64,000 nt of DNA from Cordylochernes scorpioides (lineage: Eukaryota > Arthropoda > Arachnida > Pseudoscorpiones > Chernetidae). Positions 30,963-42,297 of the stretch are shown here, in pieces. Below the pieces are notes generated by a model. That model made no database searches. It was not told the origin of the DNA and saw nothing but the letters and a program-made list of their open reading frames with translations. Positions within the stretch are counted from its first letter, which is position 1. Each line of letters begins with the position of its first letter. The stretch is from assembly GCA_030710605.1 (NCBI GenBank), contig CP092880.1, positions 14,612,454 through 14,676,453 on the forward strand, in the 5' to 3' direction. The position numbers were made by a program, and so were the translations under genes.

Positions 30963-31658
30963 TTAATAATAACAGCTCTGAAATTGACCTTGAAATATTG
31001 GCTGAGGGTGCTGAGTATGGATACAAATAGATTGCCTCGAATATGTTTAAATAGAATGAGGCAAATATCCTGTGCTACAGGTGTGCCCATCGGGTTTATA
31101 AAACAATTAAGCAATTTACTCAATAATAACGGATCCTCGTGGCTTACTTATTGTAATGATCCTGATTCACTAAGGAATGCTATCCCAGGAATATTAAGAA
31201 CTGCGATAGAGCAAACAATACAAAATGACTTAACAAGAATAACCCAATCAAGGTTATATTCCCACTATAGAGATATATATACAACGTTTTACGCCGAAGA
31301 ATATTTCTTAAGTGAACACCCTTTTCCTGTCATCAGATTAATCGCACAATTTAGAACCCTTTCAATTTTTTTCAGAGAACACCATCTGATTTTATTGAGG
31401 CGTGAAGACCTGAAATGCACTTTCTGTGGATCAGGAATAACAACGGAGATGTTGCACTACTTATTTGACTGTGCTGCTCTGTCTGAGGAAAGACGAAAAC
31501 TAAATGATAAAACGGGGCAACTTTGTCCTTCATTTCCGGCACTAATTAATGAAATATCAAAGAATAGGTATATAGCGATGGATTCCACAAAACTATATCC
31601 CGGAAAAAGGCCACACAGTGTTCTCCCCATCCATTGTGAACTGGCGAATCCTGTATAG
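30963..31658 (+). CDS. LINE ORF2 C-terminus with zinc knuckle, after the Helitron
   Basis: Across the Helitron the reading is YIIRPETGRVS | LIITALKLTLKYWLRVLS, an uninterrupted frame. The C-terminus carries CTFCGSGITTEMLHYLFDC (C-x2-C-x9-H-x4-C), a zinc knuckle usual at the end of such ORF2 proteins. It stops shortly before the AATAAAGG 3' end. Confidence 0.85.
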   Translation, partial: LIITALKLTLKYWLRVLSMDTNRLPRICLNRMRQISCATGVPIGFIKQLSNLLNNNGSSWLTYCNDPDSLRNAIPGILRTAIEQTIQNDLTRITQSRLYSHYRDIYTTFYAEEYFLSEHPFPVIRLIAQFRTLSIFFREHHLILLRREDLKCTFCGSGITTEMLHYLFDCAALSEERRKLNDKTGQLCPSFPALINEISKNRYIAMDSTKLYPGKRPHSVLPIHCELANPV

Positions 31659-31715
31659 GGCGAGAGGCCCTAAATAAAGGCTTTTTGTTGTTGTTGTTGT
31701 TGTATAACAGTTATC

Positions 31716-32190
31716 TAACGTTGTTATATCATTGTATATTTTGTATTCCTGTAGAAGGGCTACGAAAGCTAGAGTTGGCTTAAAAAGAAATAAGAAACTA
31801 CACCAGAGACTTATTGAATTGTTTAAAAGAGAAAGATTGTTAATTATATAGGAACTATATATTTAAATGAAATTATACAATTTTCGAAAATAAAATAGAT
31901 GGGGAATTATGTTATTTGAAACATAAGAAGAGTTCCATTGCCTCACTTTGTCATTTTCCTCGCCTCTTTATTCATTGGATTAGTGTAGTGCAGACTGTAC
32001 TTCTAAGGCCAGAATTTGGTTCCAGAGGCTTCATTAGAATATGGATTTTTTTATTTGTTTTTAATATCAACACCCTACCCTTTTCATATATTTATATATT
32101 TTTTATTGTTTTTTCACATTTATAAATATTTTATTTGGAACATTGTTCTAATTTAAAGGTTAAAGACTCTTCCAGTAAGGTATAACATTT
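31716..32190. other. LINE flank with a degenerate hammerhead-half motif
   Basis: 31749-31772 reads CTGTAGAAGGGC, TA, CGAAAGCT, like the hammerhead-half motifs elsewhere but with the stem II loop and 3' arm deleted. The rest is plain AT-rich sequence. Confidence 0.35.
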
Positions 32191-32407
32191 AAGAAGTTTC
32201 AGAAGATGAGTTTCTTTAATTGTAAAAACGTTACAAGCTTTCGGGCAAAGGCCCTTCGACAGGCAAAATATAAATTAATACGTGTATATATTGACTACAA
32301 CCATCGATATCTTTCATAGTGTAGTTATATTTTGCCTGTCGAAGGGCCTTTGCCCGAAAGCTTGTAACGTTTTTACAATTAAAGAAACTCATCTTCTGAT
32401 ACTTCTT
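32191..32407. repeat. Foldback of two Penelope-type terminal repeats
   Basis: Arms of about 81 bp (32191-32272 and 32327-32407) are inverted repeats with about one mismatch, around a spacer of about 54 bp. Each arm carries GTCGAAGGGC-CTTT-GCCCGAAAGC, a stem-loop plus GAAA like stem II and its 3' flank in the hammerheads here, but with a damaged CUGANGA box. Confidence 0.75.
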
Positions 32408-32409
32408 AA

Positions 32410-33235
32410 TTGTTATTGTTCTAATTTATTTATTCAAAATCTACTTCACCGAAAAGCCACTTTCTACATTACAATATATATGGGTAGAGCGATGACATAA
32501 GTTCTAGTGTAAATGTAAAAACATTATTCTACGAGAAAAAGCCATTTCTCCTACTTTCCAGCAAGCCATACCTCAGTTTTAATATTGTTAAGTAGTATTT
32601 AAAAAAGGCCGCATATCAGAATAGAATGTTTTCGAATGTTCTAGAATAATGAAGAAAAATTGGAGAACAACTTATTGGCCAATTTAAAGTGATTGCTCAA
32701 GGCTTAATGCTGGCGGCTTTCATATTGGCTGTCAAGCCTTGAGCATTCTGGAAAGATCTACTCCGTGATATATAGGGATGAGGGACTCATGCCGGAGAGA
32801 AGAAGAACGAAGCTACGTGGTGTACTCCAATCAAACGTGAGAATGCACCGCCGAAGTCGGTGTACTTCGTGGAAGATTCCAGAAGGTTCTACAAACTTCT
32901 GTCTCCTATTCTGCTCCTGCTTTCTTTCACTGTGCTGCAATTGGTGAGTTTGTAACTGCTGTGTTCTTTATTGTTGTTTTATTTTGCATTCTTTTGTCAT
33001 TATTTTATCGATTAGGCTTAAATAAAGTTCTAAAGATTCTTTGTACCCACGAAAGTTATTCTTTGTCATTTAAAAACAAAACAAACTAATGCCTATAATG
33101 ATCGGAATCTTCTAGAAGAGTTCTCTTCTGAGAATAAAGACTTTTAGAAATGACGTGGATCATATAGAAACACTTATTTATAAGCATTAATATATTTTAT
33201 TTGAAAAAGTAGTAATAAATATATATGTTATATAA
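32410..33235. other. Unidentified block with promoter-like and polyA-like signals
   Basis: 32760-33050 is GC-richer and contains GATATATAGGG, a possible splice donor TTGGTGAGTT (about 32939) and AATAAAG (about 33021). This layout would suit an LTR or an untranslated exon, but no boundaries or homologue are visible. Confidence 0.3.
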
Positions 33236-33655
33236 AAAAAGATTTTCTGTTGATTTTTGATTATTTTTATAGAATTATTAGCTGTTGCTATTGTTATGAA
33301 TAAAATGAGATTCTGCTTGATTTTGGATCATCTTGAGGATTATGCTATGGCAATGCAGTCGTGGTTAAAATCTTGAAAGTATAATACTAAAAATAGTTCT
33401 GATCAGAGTTTTCTTTATTTGAGCTAAGGAATATATATTTAAAAAAAACATTATTGATAAAAGTACTGCCTGGCTTAAGGCTTAAGAATAAAAAAGGAAA
33501 ACTTATTTACATAATGTACAAAAGATTTGAGACGGCCATCGGGAAACAACAACAATGCGTTTTTATAGGGGAAGCGTGACCTCTGGCGGTCGATTTAGAA
33601 TATTATTTGAATCAATGAAATATAATTTTAGATAAAATATTATTTTAATATAACA
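33236..33655. mobile_element. Solo-LTR-like repeat, family D copy 1
   Basis: 420 bp with inverted termini TGTTATA...TATAACA, flanked by TATATA. It contains CCTGGCTTAAGGC and GACCTCTGGCGGTCGA, shared with copies at 39800 and 40417. On the minus strand CCGCCAGAGG is followed by TATAAAA, a promoter-like arrangement. Confidence 0.55.
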
Positions 33656-34209
33656 TATATATAAACAAGATACGATATAGAGTATATATCTTTTTAAAAT
33701 TAATTTATCAATAAACAAACGCGGTATTAAAATATTTGCACCTAATACAGAGGAAACAAACAAAATAGAACTTAAAATTAAATATTTACAAATTTACATG
33801 TATTATTCTACAGAGTTCATAAAATTTATATAGACAAAGTGGCTGATGTATAAGAGAGTTAGATCATTTAAATCAGGGAACAAACGATGTCTCACTTCTG
33901 TAAAGTTCGGACAGTCGTAGATAAGGTGAAGAGCAGTTTGTTCAGTTTGTCCGTAGGAACAATGTATAGTGTAATATCTGGAAGAAGTTTGACTGTGTCA
34001 TAATTTGAAAACCGAAATATGTTTACAAAATATATTTTACCTTATAGGAGATAAATTTCTTATTCTATAGAATTGTCTTTAAGGAGTCCCCTTCAGCCTC
34101 AACTCCGGGGAAAATTTAGTTTTAAGTATACAGGGGTTAATTATAAAATGCTGGTTCTGTAATTTTAATTTTTAATCATATTTGAAAAACATAAAACCAT
34201 ATTTTATTT

Positions 34210-34635
34210 TAAATTTTATTTTATAAAACGAAGAGCTTTCGGAAGATTTTTTTTCTTTTCTCTGCCCAATAACAAAACGCGTTGTAACAGATTCAACTAG
34301 TGATCAAGTAATACTTATAGATATATTATATATTGCGATTGAAGTATTTTCTACATTATTGATATTTGAGCCCCTCAAAGCACAGATTGATTAACTCCAT
34401 AAATAATCGGGGAAAAAATGTTTAATTTTTGTTGAAAGTCTAAAAATCTATATGTCATATAGATTTTTAGACTTTCAACAAAAATTAAACATTTTTTTCC
34501 CGATTATTTATGGAGTTAATCAATCTGTGCATTGAGGGGCTCATTTACAAAATCATTAATTGGTCAAACCTTTCATCTATAACAATGCAGAAAATGTTAA
34601 ATCTTCCGAAACTTACTCGTTTTATGAAATAAATA
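34210..34635. repeat. Large foldback with near-perfect central palindrome
   Basis: 34368-34454 and 34456-34542 are inverted repeats of about 87 bp with two or three mismatches around a single central base (34455). Outer arms around CTTTCGGAAGATTT (34240) and AAATCTTCCGAAAC (34605) extend the symmetry. The DNA could extrude a cruciform. No coding. Confidence 0.85.
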
Positions 34636-34710
34636 GCGTTGTATGTTTCTTTAATAGAATTTGAAACCTTAATTTGAAAAGATAATCTTGTATATAATCT
34701 TATTTTATTA

Positions 34711-34872
34711 CATCAGAACCTGTCTATAAAGGACAACACCTAATTTCAGAGCCAAAGTGTCCTCAATAGAGATGTGTCCTCTTACTGGAGAGTTGATAAA
34801 TAGTAAAAATGGTAATTTTGCAAATGAAAACTGTCCTTTGTGGAGAGGTGTCCGCTAAAGGGAGGTTCTACT
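34711..34872 (-). mobile_element. pogo-like MITE
   Basis: 162 bp between TA dinucleotides, with termini CATCAGAACCTGTC and GGAGGTTCTACTG. The interior repeats the terminal theme (GTCCTCTTACTGGAGAG). Same family as 58490-58664. Confidence 0.7.
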
Positions 34873-34879
34873 GTATAAA

Positions 34880-35548
34880 ATATATTCATGAATTCCTAGA
34901 TTTACTACTATATATATTTTGACTCTATAACTAATAATGATAAACTTTTGTTACAATACAAATGGTTGGCTAAATATTTACACGAGCAGAACCTAGGCCG
35001 ACCCCAGTCATATGTCTAGTAAGTTCCACAACCTATCATGAATTTTAAAACTCTCATTAATACATATATCCCAATTAATATATGTTGTGTATGTCGTGTA
35101 TTAATATATGTATTCTTATATATACTTATATATAATATGTAATATAGTATAATAACCAAAACTAAAAACAATTTAAATCGCCAGTTCGGCCATCATGTAA
35201 TGTACGACGAAATTAAATTCGATTGAATGACAGCCGGCGCCAGGACAGGAAAGGTCTGAATAACATGTCGGGATTCCTAGGTGTGCCCCCTTCTTACTCA
35301 AACAGATCAGGCCGCTTTGAGACACGATGATTGACTGATCCCTCTCTACAGATCTGCTTTGACCGGTGTCGGCTTAGTTTGCTCTCTCGCCATCTCTATG
35401 GTCACATCCAACATGCCTCGTCCTTTTGTGCATTTCCAATCACGCCTGAACCCACTCTAAACATTTAGGCAACAATGACTGCAACCAACATGCCACACTA
35501 CAGTCATCCTACAGAATAAACCCCATTACAACATTTATTTAATTTATA
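34880..35548. other. No recognisable feature; GC-richer block at 35160-35520
   Basis: The block at 35200-35510 is GC-richer and could be LTR or exon debris. No frame or family is recognised. Confidence 0.4.
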
Positions 35549-35552
35549 ATAT

Positions 35553-35779
35553 TGTGGCGAAGAAATAATTTATTATTTAATTTAATTATTCAACGAAAAT
35601 ATTTGAAACAGATTTATTATTTGTAAAATCATCATTTAGTTACCTAGCTTGCTTTCTCGATATTCTCTAGCTGTAGATAGTGTTGTTGAGTTGTTAATAC
35701 TGGTCGATTAGTCGCCGTGACGTCATCAATAAATACTTTCACATCTTCAGCTATACAAAGACTTGATTTCTACGCTACA
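35553..35779 (+). mobile_element. Solo LTR, family F copy 1
   Basis: 227 bp, TGTGGCGAAG ... CTACGCTACA, flanked by ATAT (35549-35552 and 35780-35783). A second copy at 49854-50104 shares termini and the block GACGTCATCAATAAATAC. Confidence 0.8.
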
Positions 35780-35852
35780 ATATATTTACATGTGCAAAAT
35801 AGTTCAAATATAATAATTCCAAACTGTCCAGTGTCATATTATTGCAATAGAT

Positions 35853-36050
35853 CAGGGGTTGGCAAACTGCGGCTTGCGAGCCACATTACGTCTCTATGGA
35901 TGTGAAGCTCTTTATATAGTTCCATACGCAAATATTATTTATGTGAGTACTATTTATTGTTGGCAAGAAAAATTGTCGCTCTTTAAAAACTTTGAAATTT
36001 TGTAAATTGTAATTTTTAACGCTTCCGACTCAAAAGTTTGCCGACCCCTA
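35853..36050. mobile_element. hAT-type MITE
   Basis: 198 bp, terminal inverted repeats CAGGGGTTGGCAAACT and AGTTTGCCGACCCCTA. 8-bp target duplication CAATAGAT/CAATAGAC (35845-35852 and 36051-36058). Both features are diagnostic of hAT elements. No transposase. Confidence 0.92.
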
Positions 36051-36059
36051 CAATAGACA

Positions 36060-36790
36060 AAAGGTTAAAAAGGAGATATTCATTAGAAAGTGTTTTCATA
36101 GAATATATATATAGTTAAATGGAATTTTTGTCGAGTTTTTCAGAATGAATTCCCTCTAAAAACTACCCTCCATGTATATTGTTGCATCGATTTTAATGCG
36201 CCCTACATTTGTTCAAAATATTCTATGATATTTAATATTTATTTAAAACAGATTATTCAGATTATCATCATTTCTATTTATAGTTTCATTCCTTTTGTAA
36301 TATTTTATTATACATATATCTTGATTGGTTATTGGAGCGAGAGAGGACCTAGACGAAGACTGCGGATCACGACCTACGAGGAAGACAACGAATAAATAAA
36401 CGCAATAACTTTAAAAGGTAATTTATTTTTATTTATTTGCTTTGAGTATGGAAACCCGCTCGGTGTATAATACCAAGAAGAAAGACACCAAGGTCGGCGA
36501 CCATGCAAAGCTGCAACTTGGTGCAACAATATCTAGGTAGAACTGTTTGGTATAAACCTTGTTTTGATATTGCTGATGATATTTTATCAAAAGTACATTA
36601 TCATTGGCCACAATCTCCTTCTTTTTGTAATGGCCATTATCTCATCTTTTATTTAGATACAAATAATTATAGCCGGTGGGTACTTCTGCTTTTTTATATC
36701 AATTATCTCATGCCTCCATTATAGTAAGTATTTAAGTCATCCCTCCCATATACGTAGATGTTTTCATTACAAATATTGTATTTTATAATT
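36060..36790. other. No recognisable feature
   Basis: AT-rich, with a short GC-richer segment at 36330-36400. Open frames of about 60-73 codons are present on both strands but show no recognisable domain. Confidence 0.45.
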
Positions 36791-36794
36791 TCGA

Positions 36795-37312
36795 TATGTT
36801 GTTGTTTATTCCTCAAGTTGTTTAAACGATCTCCATTAGGTTCCATTGTCTCAGCTTTTTTTATAATAGTCCTTGGGTTTTCCCAGAGGTCTTTCTTTTG
36901 GAGGATTTAATATAATTCAATAGATGTTCAGGACTGGCAGGCTGGGAATTCATAACAGATGGCGCGATATGCATAATAATATTATTGATTCTATGTCGAA
37001 AGTTTTAAATATGGGTGAATACTTGACTTGGAGAATATATTGTTGCATCATGGCTAAAATGTACCTATTTTATTTTACTTTGCAATATTAATTTTCATAT
37101 ATTTTAACTTCAAATTGTTATTTTATATTTATTTTATTAAACAGAATATATATTACATTGTTGTTATTGTTTATTCCTCAAGTCGTTTAAACGATCTCCA
37201 TTAGGTTCCATTGTCTCAGCTTTTCTATTTTAGTCCTGGGGTTTACCCAGAGGTCTTTTTTGAAGGATTAGATACAATTCAATAGATGTTAAGGACTGGC
37301 TGGTTGGGAATC
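36795..37312 (-). repeat. Two diverged direct copies of an unnamed repeat
   Basis: 36795-36950 and 37165-37312 share CGATCTCCATTAGGTTCC and CCAGAGGTCTTT. On the minus strand both allow the reading KAETMEPNGDRLNNLRNKQ or close, so the source may be coding. Family unknown. Confidence 0.5.
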
Positions 37313-38159
37313 ACATTTAGGGCATTTCGGGAATGTTTTGATATACGCGTATATATAAATATATAATAATATATATAATATATATTATAAACAGATTGTG
37401 TACTATAAAAAATCATCATTTGTATTCTGGTACACTGTGTGACTTCACAGCTCTCTTTAATGTGAGAAATAAATAAATTATTCCGGAGGCTACTTAAAGT
37501 AGAATTATCTTATTATTCCCTTATATAACATTGTAGGATGGTTGAAACACGTTCTGGAAAGATACAAGACATGTCTGAGGAAAGAAACAAGGCTGAAGAG
37601 TCTGCCAAGCCGCAACCTGGTGCACATATAGATCATTATAAAAGAAAAGGTCATATATACGCCAAAAAAAGTAAAACTAGCACCGTTAAATAAGTACTCG
37701 TAGACTCAAGTTAGTAACAAAGTCACAACACAAACTTTAGTAAATTCAGAATGTCCATCTAGAGACTATGATTTCTGTCTATGGCTACCATGGTAGGCTT
37801 TGATTTCATGAAGTCCACAAGAGATCATCGTTTCTTCAGAACGGTACATAGTATTAATGACAATTTTATTCCTATGCTATACCACATAAAAACATTGGTT
37901 CTTTTCTGTTAGCCGAAGTTAGAACAATGTCGGGGTTGGTCTGTATATGGAACTTAGGCGCTAAGAATGTTACCACTGATGAATCAAACAATCACACAAA
38001 CCTCATCATATATATATATATATTTTTTTTTTTTTCCTAAAATAGTTATCTATAAACATAAGCCAATTTCACACTATCTATAAAACGAAATTAAACTATT
38101 AAGTATAAATATTTTTAATTTCAAAAAAAAAAAATACTATTTGAAAAATAGTACAAAAG

Positions 38160-38345
38160 TGAATTTGTACTTGGATCAGGTGGAAAATTGAGGGAAAAAT
38201 AGCATTTCGTGATTGTTCAACTAAAAGTTGCTGATTGGCTTGCGTCATCTATAGAAATAAATATAAACTATTAGTTGATATTTATTCCGATAGATGGCGC
38301 AAGCCATCAGCAACCTCTAGTTGCACGATCAGGAAATGCCCTTTT
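38160..38345. repeat. Foldback of Penelope-type (family C/E) sequence
   Basis: Arms with AGTTGCTGATTGGCTTGC (about 38226-38243) and GCAAGCCATCAGCAAC (about 38300-38315) extend through ATAGAAATAAATATAAACTA and its complement. Same family as 11440-11510 and 11815-11860. Confidence 0.6.
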
Positions 38346-38350
38346 TTTCC

Positions 38351-38805
38351 TCAAACTTACTATTGTTCTTACTGCGATGATAAAATATTGGGAAGGCCTG
38401 GCTTATCATTGTTTTTTTTTTTTGCTTATCCCTAGTACACGTGGTACAGGCCATGATAATCATGGTGGGTAGTTAGCGACTGCTTTTACTGTAAGCGCAC
38501 CACATGTCTACACATGTGAAAGCAGTTCGACTTTGCACTTACAAATGTGCCAGAGCCCCGTTTGGTTACTTGCACTCGCTGGTGGGGTTGGACTTTTGCA
38601 AGAATCGGGGGGCCATTGGAGCATTTTTTTTTAACAGAAAAAAAGTGTCCAATGCGGAAATCGAACCCGGGTCGTAGTGGTCGAAAACCAACGGTTTAAC
38701 CAGCCTTCCACCGACCCCCCTCATCATTGGTAAAACTCAGCAGTTTCGTCGGTTTAATCTATCATTTGGGTTTTTAGAGCTCTATGAATGTATTGGGTAA
38801 TTCTA
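38351..38805 (-). repeat. Family A repeat, copy A8, split by a SINE
   Basis: The two halves of a minus-strand family A unit (38723-38805 and 38351-38411) lie on either side of a SINE with target duplication ATCATTG. Joined, the order of blocks is the family order. Core helices are mutated. Confidence 0.7.
38412..38722 (-). mobile_element. tRNA-derived SINE (family B) inserted in family A
   Basis: Minus orientation, A-rich tail at the left. Flanked by ATCATTG (38405-38411 and 38723-38729). B box region reads GGGTTCGATTTCC on the minus strand. Confidence 0.9.
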
Positions 38806-38988
38806 CATATATATTTGACGCTGTAAGATTGAATTTTACTTATGGATTTTCCATAGTAATAAGAACAGAAGAAAGTTTTGTTTTATTTGTAAAAATAAAT
38901 ATTTGCGCTTCATAGTTTCATTTCGGGTAGTTACTTTGTTAGGAAAGTTTTAAAAAAAAAGTACTTCAAAGAAGTTACCATTTCGGTT

Positions 38989-39310
38989 GGGGGTCGGTGG
39001 AAGGCTGGTTAAACCGTTTGGTTTTCGACCACTACGACCCGAGTTCGATTCCCGCATTTAACACTTTTTTTCTATTCAAAAAAAAAAATAAATAAATAAA
39101 TGCTCCAATGGCCCCCGATTCTTGCAAAATTCCAACCCCAACAGCGAGTGCAAGTAACCAAACAGGGCTCTGGCACATTTGTAAGTGCAAAGTCAAACTG
39201 CTTTACACATGTGTAGACATGTGGTGTGCTTACAGTAAAAGCAGTCGCTAACTACCCACCATGATTATCATGGCCTGTACCACGTGTACTAGGGATAAGC
39301 AAAAAAAAAA
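38989..39310 (+). mobile_element. tRNA-derived SINE (family B)
   Basis: Flanked by CATTTCGGTT (38979-38988) and CATTACGGTT (39311-39320), 9 of 10 matching. Head GGGTCGGTGGAAGG, B box GAGTTCGATTCCC, tail AGGGATAAGC plus A-run. Confidence 0.9.
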
Positions 39311-39799
39311 CATTACGGTTTGAAGATATCGACAAAGTTGTCAATTGCATGTGCGGATATTATTAACTATTATTGGTTTGATAAGAATTCAAAGTGAAGA
39401 TTCGTAATTTAATTAAGGTAGAGCGGCTTGTGCGTGTTGTCATTAAACGCAGCGTCTCTATGGGTGACATTATAGGGTCTCCGTGTCGTGCGTGCACAGA
39501 CGTGATTTGCATAGACGTTCTAATGTCACTGATTTCTATTCCCTACTGACTTTGTCTATCTAAGATTGGAAAAGGAACGTTCGTCTGAGTTAATTCCTTC
39601 ATTTTGTTCTTGTATCAATTTTTTTGCTCTTTCATCTGATCATCTTATACTGGTTAAATAACATTATTATTTTAGTGAAATTTCTATCGCTGATAATTTG
39701 AAACGATTTTTATAAAGCTAATTTTTAAAATATATAATTAAGAAATTTCTTATAGACCTTATATTGAAATGAATAAAAAGTAAAATATATTTATGAATA

Positions 39800-40165
39800 T
39801 GTTATAAAAAAAAAATAGATTTCTGTTGATTTTTGATTAACTTGAGGATTATGCTATGGTAATGCAGTCGTGGTTGAAATCTTGAAAGTATAATAACAAA
39901 AATGGTTTTGATCAGTAATTGCTTTAATTGAGCTAAAGGAATATATATAAAAAAAACATAATTTGACAAAAGTAATGCCTGGCTTAAGGCGTAAGAAAAA
40001 AATAAAGAAAACTTATTTACATAATGTACAAAAGGTTTGAGCCGGCCATCGGGAAACAACAACAATGAGTTTTTATAGGGGAAGCATGACCTCTGGCGGT
40101 CGAGTTAGCAAAGTATTTTAATCTATGAAATATAACCCTAAATAAAATAATATTTCAATATAACA
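39800..40165. mobile_element. Solo-LTR-like repeat, family D copy 2
   Basis: 366 bp, TGTTATA...TATAACA termini. Same internal blocks as 33236-33655. Followed directly by family A copy A7. Confidence 0.55.
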
Positions 40166-40184
40166 TATATATACATTCTGTATT

Positions 40185-40400
40185 TATGCAGTTCTAGAAG
40201 TTCCATAGTTTTCTTAAATACAATTTATCCTATTCTAAAACAAATGTGAAATGAATAAGAAAATCAGTCTACTACAATAGTAGACGATCTGATAGGTTAA
40301 ACTGGCGAAATTGCTGGAGGGGTTTACCACTGATGAGCCATACCCTACCTTTTGAACATTTTTAACACTACATTATTAGGTGTACAAATCAATAACGCGC
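40185..40400 (+). repeat. Family A repeat, copy A7
   Basis: Keeps CTGGC-GAAA and CTGATGA-GCCA (4-bp pairing retained) and hairpin 2, but hairpin 1 (GACGAT/ATTGCT) and the TGGT strand (TGAT) are degraded. Lies between two family D copies. Confidence 0.65.
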
Positions 40401-40416
40401 CATATATATATATATA

Positions 40417-40791
40417 TGTTATAAATAAAAATGAATAGAGATTTGATTTTCTGCTTGTATTTAGATCATGTTGAAGATTGTGGTAATGAAATGCAGTCGT
40501 GGTTAAAATCTTGAAAGTATGATAATAAAAATAATTTTGATCAGTAATTTAATTGAGTTAAAGGGATATATATAAAAATACATAATTTGATAAAAGTAAT
40601 GCCTGGCTTAAGGCGAGTAGAATAAAGAAAACAAAAGATTATTTACATAATGTACAAAAGTTTGGAGCCAGCCAACGGGGAAAAACAACAACGAGTTTTT
40701 ATAGGGGAAGCATGACCTCTGGCGGTCGATTTAACAGAGTATTTGGATCTATGAAATATAATTTTAAATAGAATAATATTTTAATATAACA
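40417..40791. mobile_element. Solo-LTR-like repeat, family D copy 3
   Basis: 375 bp, same termini and blocks as copies 1 and 2. TATATA on both sides. Confidence 0.55.
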
Positions 40792-40833
40792 TATATATAT
40801 ATATATAATATTTTATTAAAGAACGAATTTAAT

Positions 40834-41080
40834 TCTATTGTCCTATAAGCCTATGTTTATAGTTTTCATGAAAATCATTCCTTAGATTCCACCCTTCAGT
40901 GTAGCATATATAAGCAGAACCCTCCAATACAGTATTAGAGCTCTAAAGAAGAGGTCTGGTAGATTACATTGGCGAAAAGGCTGGGAGGGTTCACCACTGA
41001 TGAGCCAAGCCCTCCCAGTGTATTTTTTCATCGCAGTAAGGACAGTAGAAGTTTGTATTGTATATAAAAGAAACATTCGT
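40834..41080 (+). repeat. Family A repeat, copy A3
   Basis: TTGGC (40969-40973) pairs with GCCAA (41004-41008), a third covarying version of that helix. GGGAGGG (40983-40989) pairs with CCCTCCC (41010-41016). Hairpin 1 is disrupted (GAGGT versus AAGGCT). Near the ends, CTATTGTCCT (40834) and AGGACAGTAG (41039) form a longer closing inverted repeat, clearer in copy A4. Confidence 0.7.
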
Positions 41081-41542
41081 GCTTAAATCCTTCCGTTCTA
41101 ATATTAGATATGTAAAAATAGATTTTAAAAATTAATCCATTGTTCCAATTAATTGGTCATCATCCCAGCGCGTCTTTTATAGAAAAATGTATCAATTAAA
41201 CATGATTTTTTTTGTGAAAAAATAACACAAATGTGAAATTGTCCTGGAATAAGGTGGATAAATTAAAAAACGGGAGATGTCATTTTATTAATTATTGTTT
41301 TTGTTGGGGTCCGGAAATTTTTCAAATACATTTTCTTGTTTAAGTCAAAAGGCGATCCATCAAATAATTTTATATACAGTTACGAGCGTCGTCAATTCTT
41401 TTTCATCTCTGTCACCGTTTGCTTTTTTTTTTTTTTGGAATGGCGCTCTCCTATTGGTTGGCTACGATCACGCCACCTTTGCCCCCCCCCCCCCCCACTC
41501 GCTTTGTTGTTTTTGTAACTATTGTGTTGGAGCGGGTCGCTC

Positions 41543-41687
41543 CTTAAATAAATGCATATATTAGTTAATAACAAAATGGAATCCTCTCTTTCTTTTACCC
41601 AGTAAGAGACGCCTACGGAAGCCAACAGTACATAGACAGATAAAGCACATAGGCTATAGTTATTAACTAATATATGCATTTATTTAA
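41543..41687. mobile_element. Short foldback/MITE
   Basis: Perfect 29-bp inverted repeats containing AATGCATATATTAG (41543-41571 and 41659-41687), with an 87-bp spacer. Confidence 0.7.
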
Positions 41688-41734
41688 GGCGTCAATTTAT
41701 AATTGTAACAAATAGTATTTGAATCAAAACATTC

Positions 41735-41775
41735 AATCGGGTAAAACACGGGCGTTGACCGGGTCATTCGGCTAG
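41735..41775 (+). mobile_element. Helitron 3' terminus
   Basis: Reads GTAAAACACGGGCGTTGACC, GGGTCATTCGG, CTAG|T, matching the other Helitron ends. The 5' end was not located. Confidence 0.6.
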
Positions 41776-41786
41776 TTTACATATAA

Positions 41787-41960
41787 AAAGGACGTACCTG
41801 GATCTGTAAAGAAAATAAAAACAATTTTCTCTCAAAATATTTCGAGAGATTGTTTCCTCTTTATGGATACTGTGCAATAAATTGATAAAGAGCGAACAAT
41901 CTCTCGAAATATTTTGATAATTTTTTTTTTCTTTACAGATCCAGGTACGCTCTTTTATAT
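41787..41960. repeat. Foldback
   Basis: Inverted arms (about 41787-41850 and 41892-41958) sharing CTGGATCTGTAAAGAAAA and ATATTTCGAGAGATTGTT. Confidence 0.75.
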
Positions 41961-42297
41961 ACAATTTTTTTGTAATAACAAGAAAATATAATACAACAAC
42001 TCCAATAATTTTCTTTTTCGAAACTTCTATATGACTTGCTTCTCTGTATTTCTGTCTGTTTGACCACAAATATTGTAATCAATTTTTAACATACATACAG
42101 CGCACCTATAACTTTAAAATTTGGTACACTTGCTCAAAGCTGATGGTAATGCAATTTGACAAAATATCAGATTTCTGGGTGGTCAGGAATTAGCTGATTT
42201 ATATTTTCTTCTAAAATATTGCGATCTATTTTTAATATACTTTCTGACCACGCAGATATATCTGGTATTTAATAGACTATTTTATCCCTATTCACGA

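Larger units (their letters stand above)
26416..31702 (+). mobile_element. Full-length non-LTR retrotransposon (CR1/L2/Jockey-like), split by a Helitron
   Basis: Flanked by a 13-bp target duplication, TATAACAGTTATC (26403-26415 and 31703-31715). The 5' UTR starts GATTCGCCGCCAGG. ORF1 and ORF2 follow, and the 3' end is CCCTAAATAAAGGC with a TTG microsatellite tail. Length without the Helitron (30301-30962) is about 4.6 kb. ORF1 and ORF2 each carry a frameshift, and RT motif A has Asn in place of the catalytic Asp. Confidence 0.93.
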
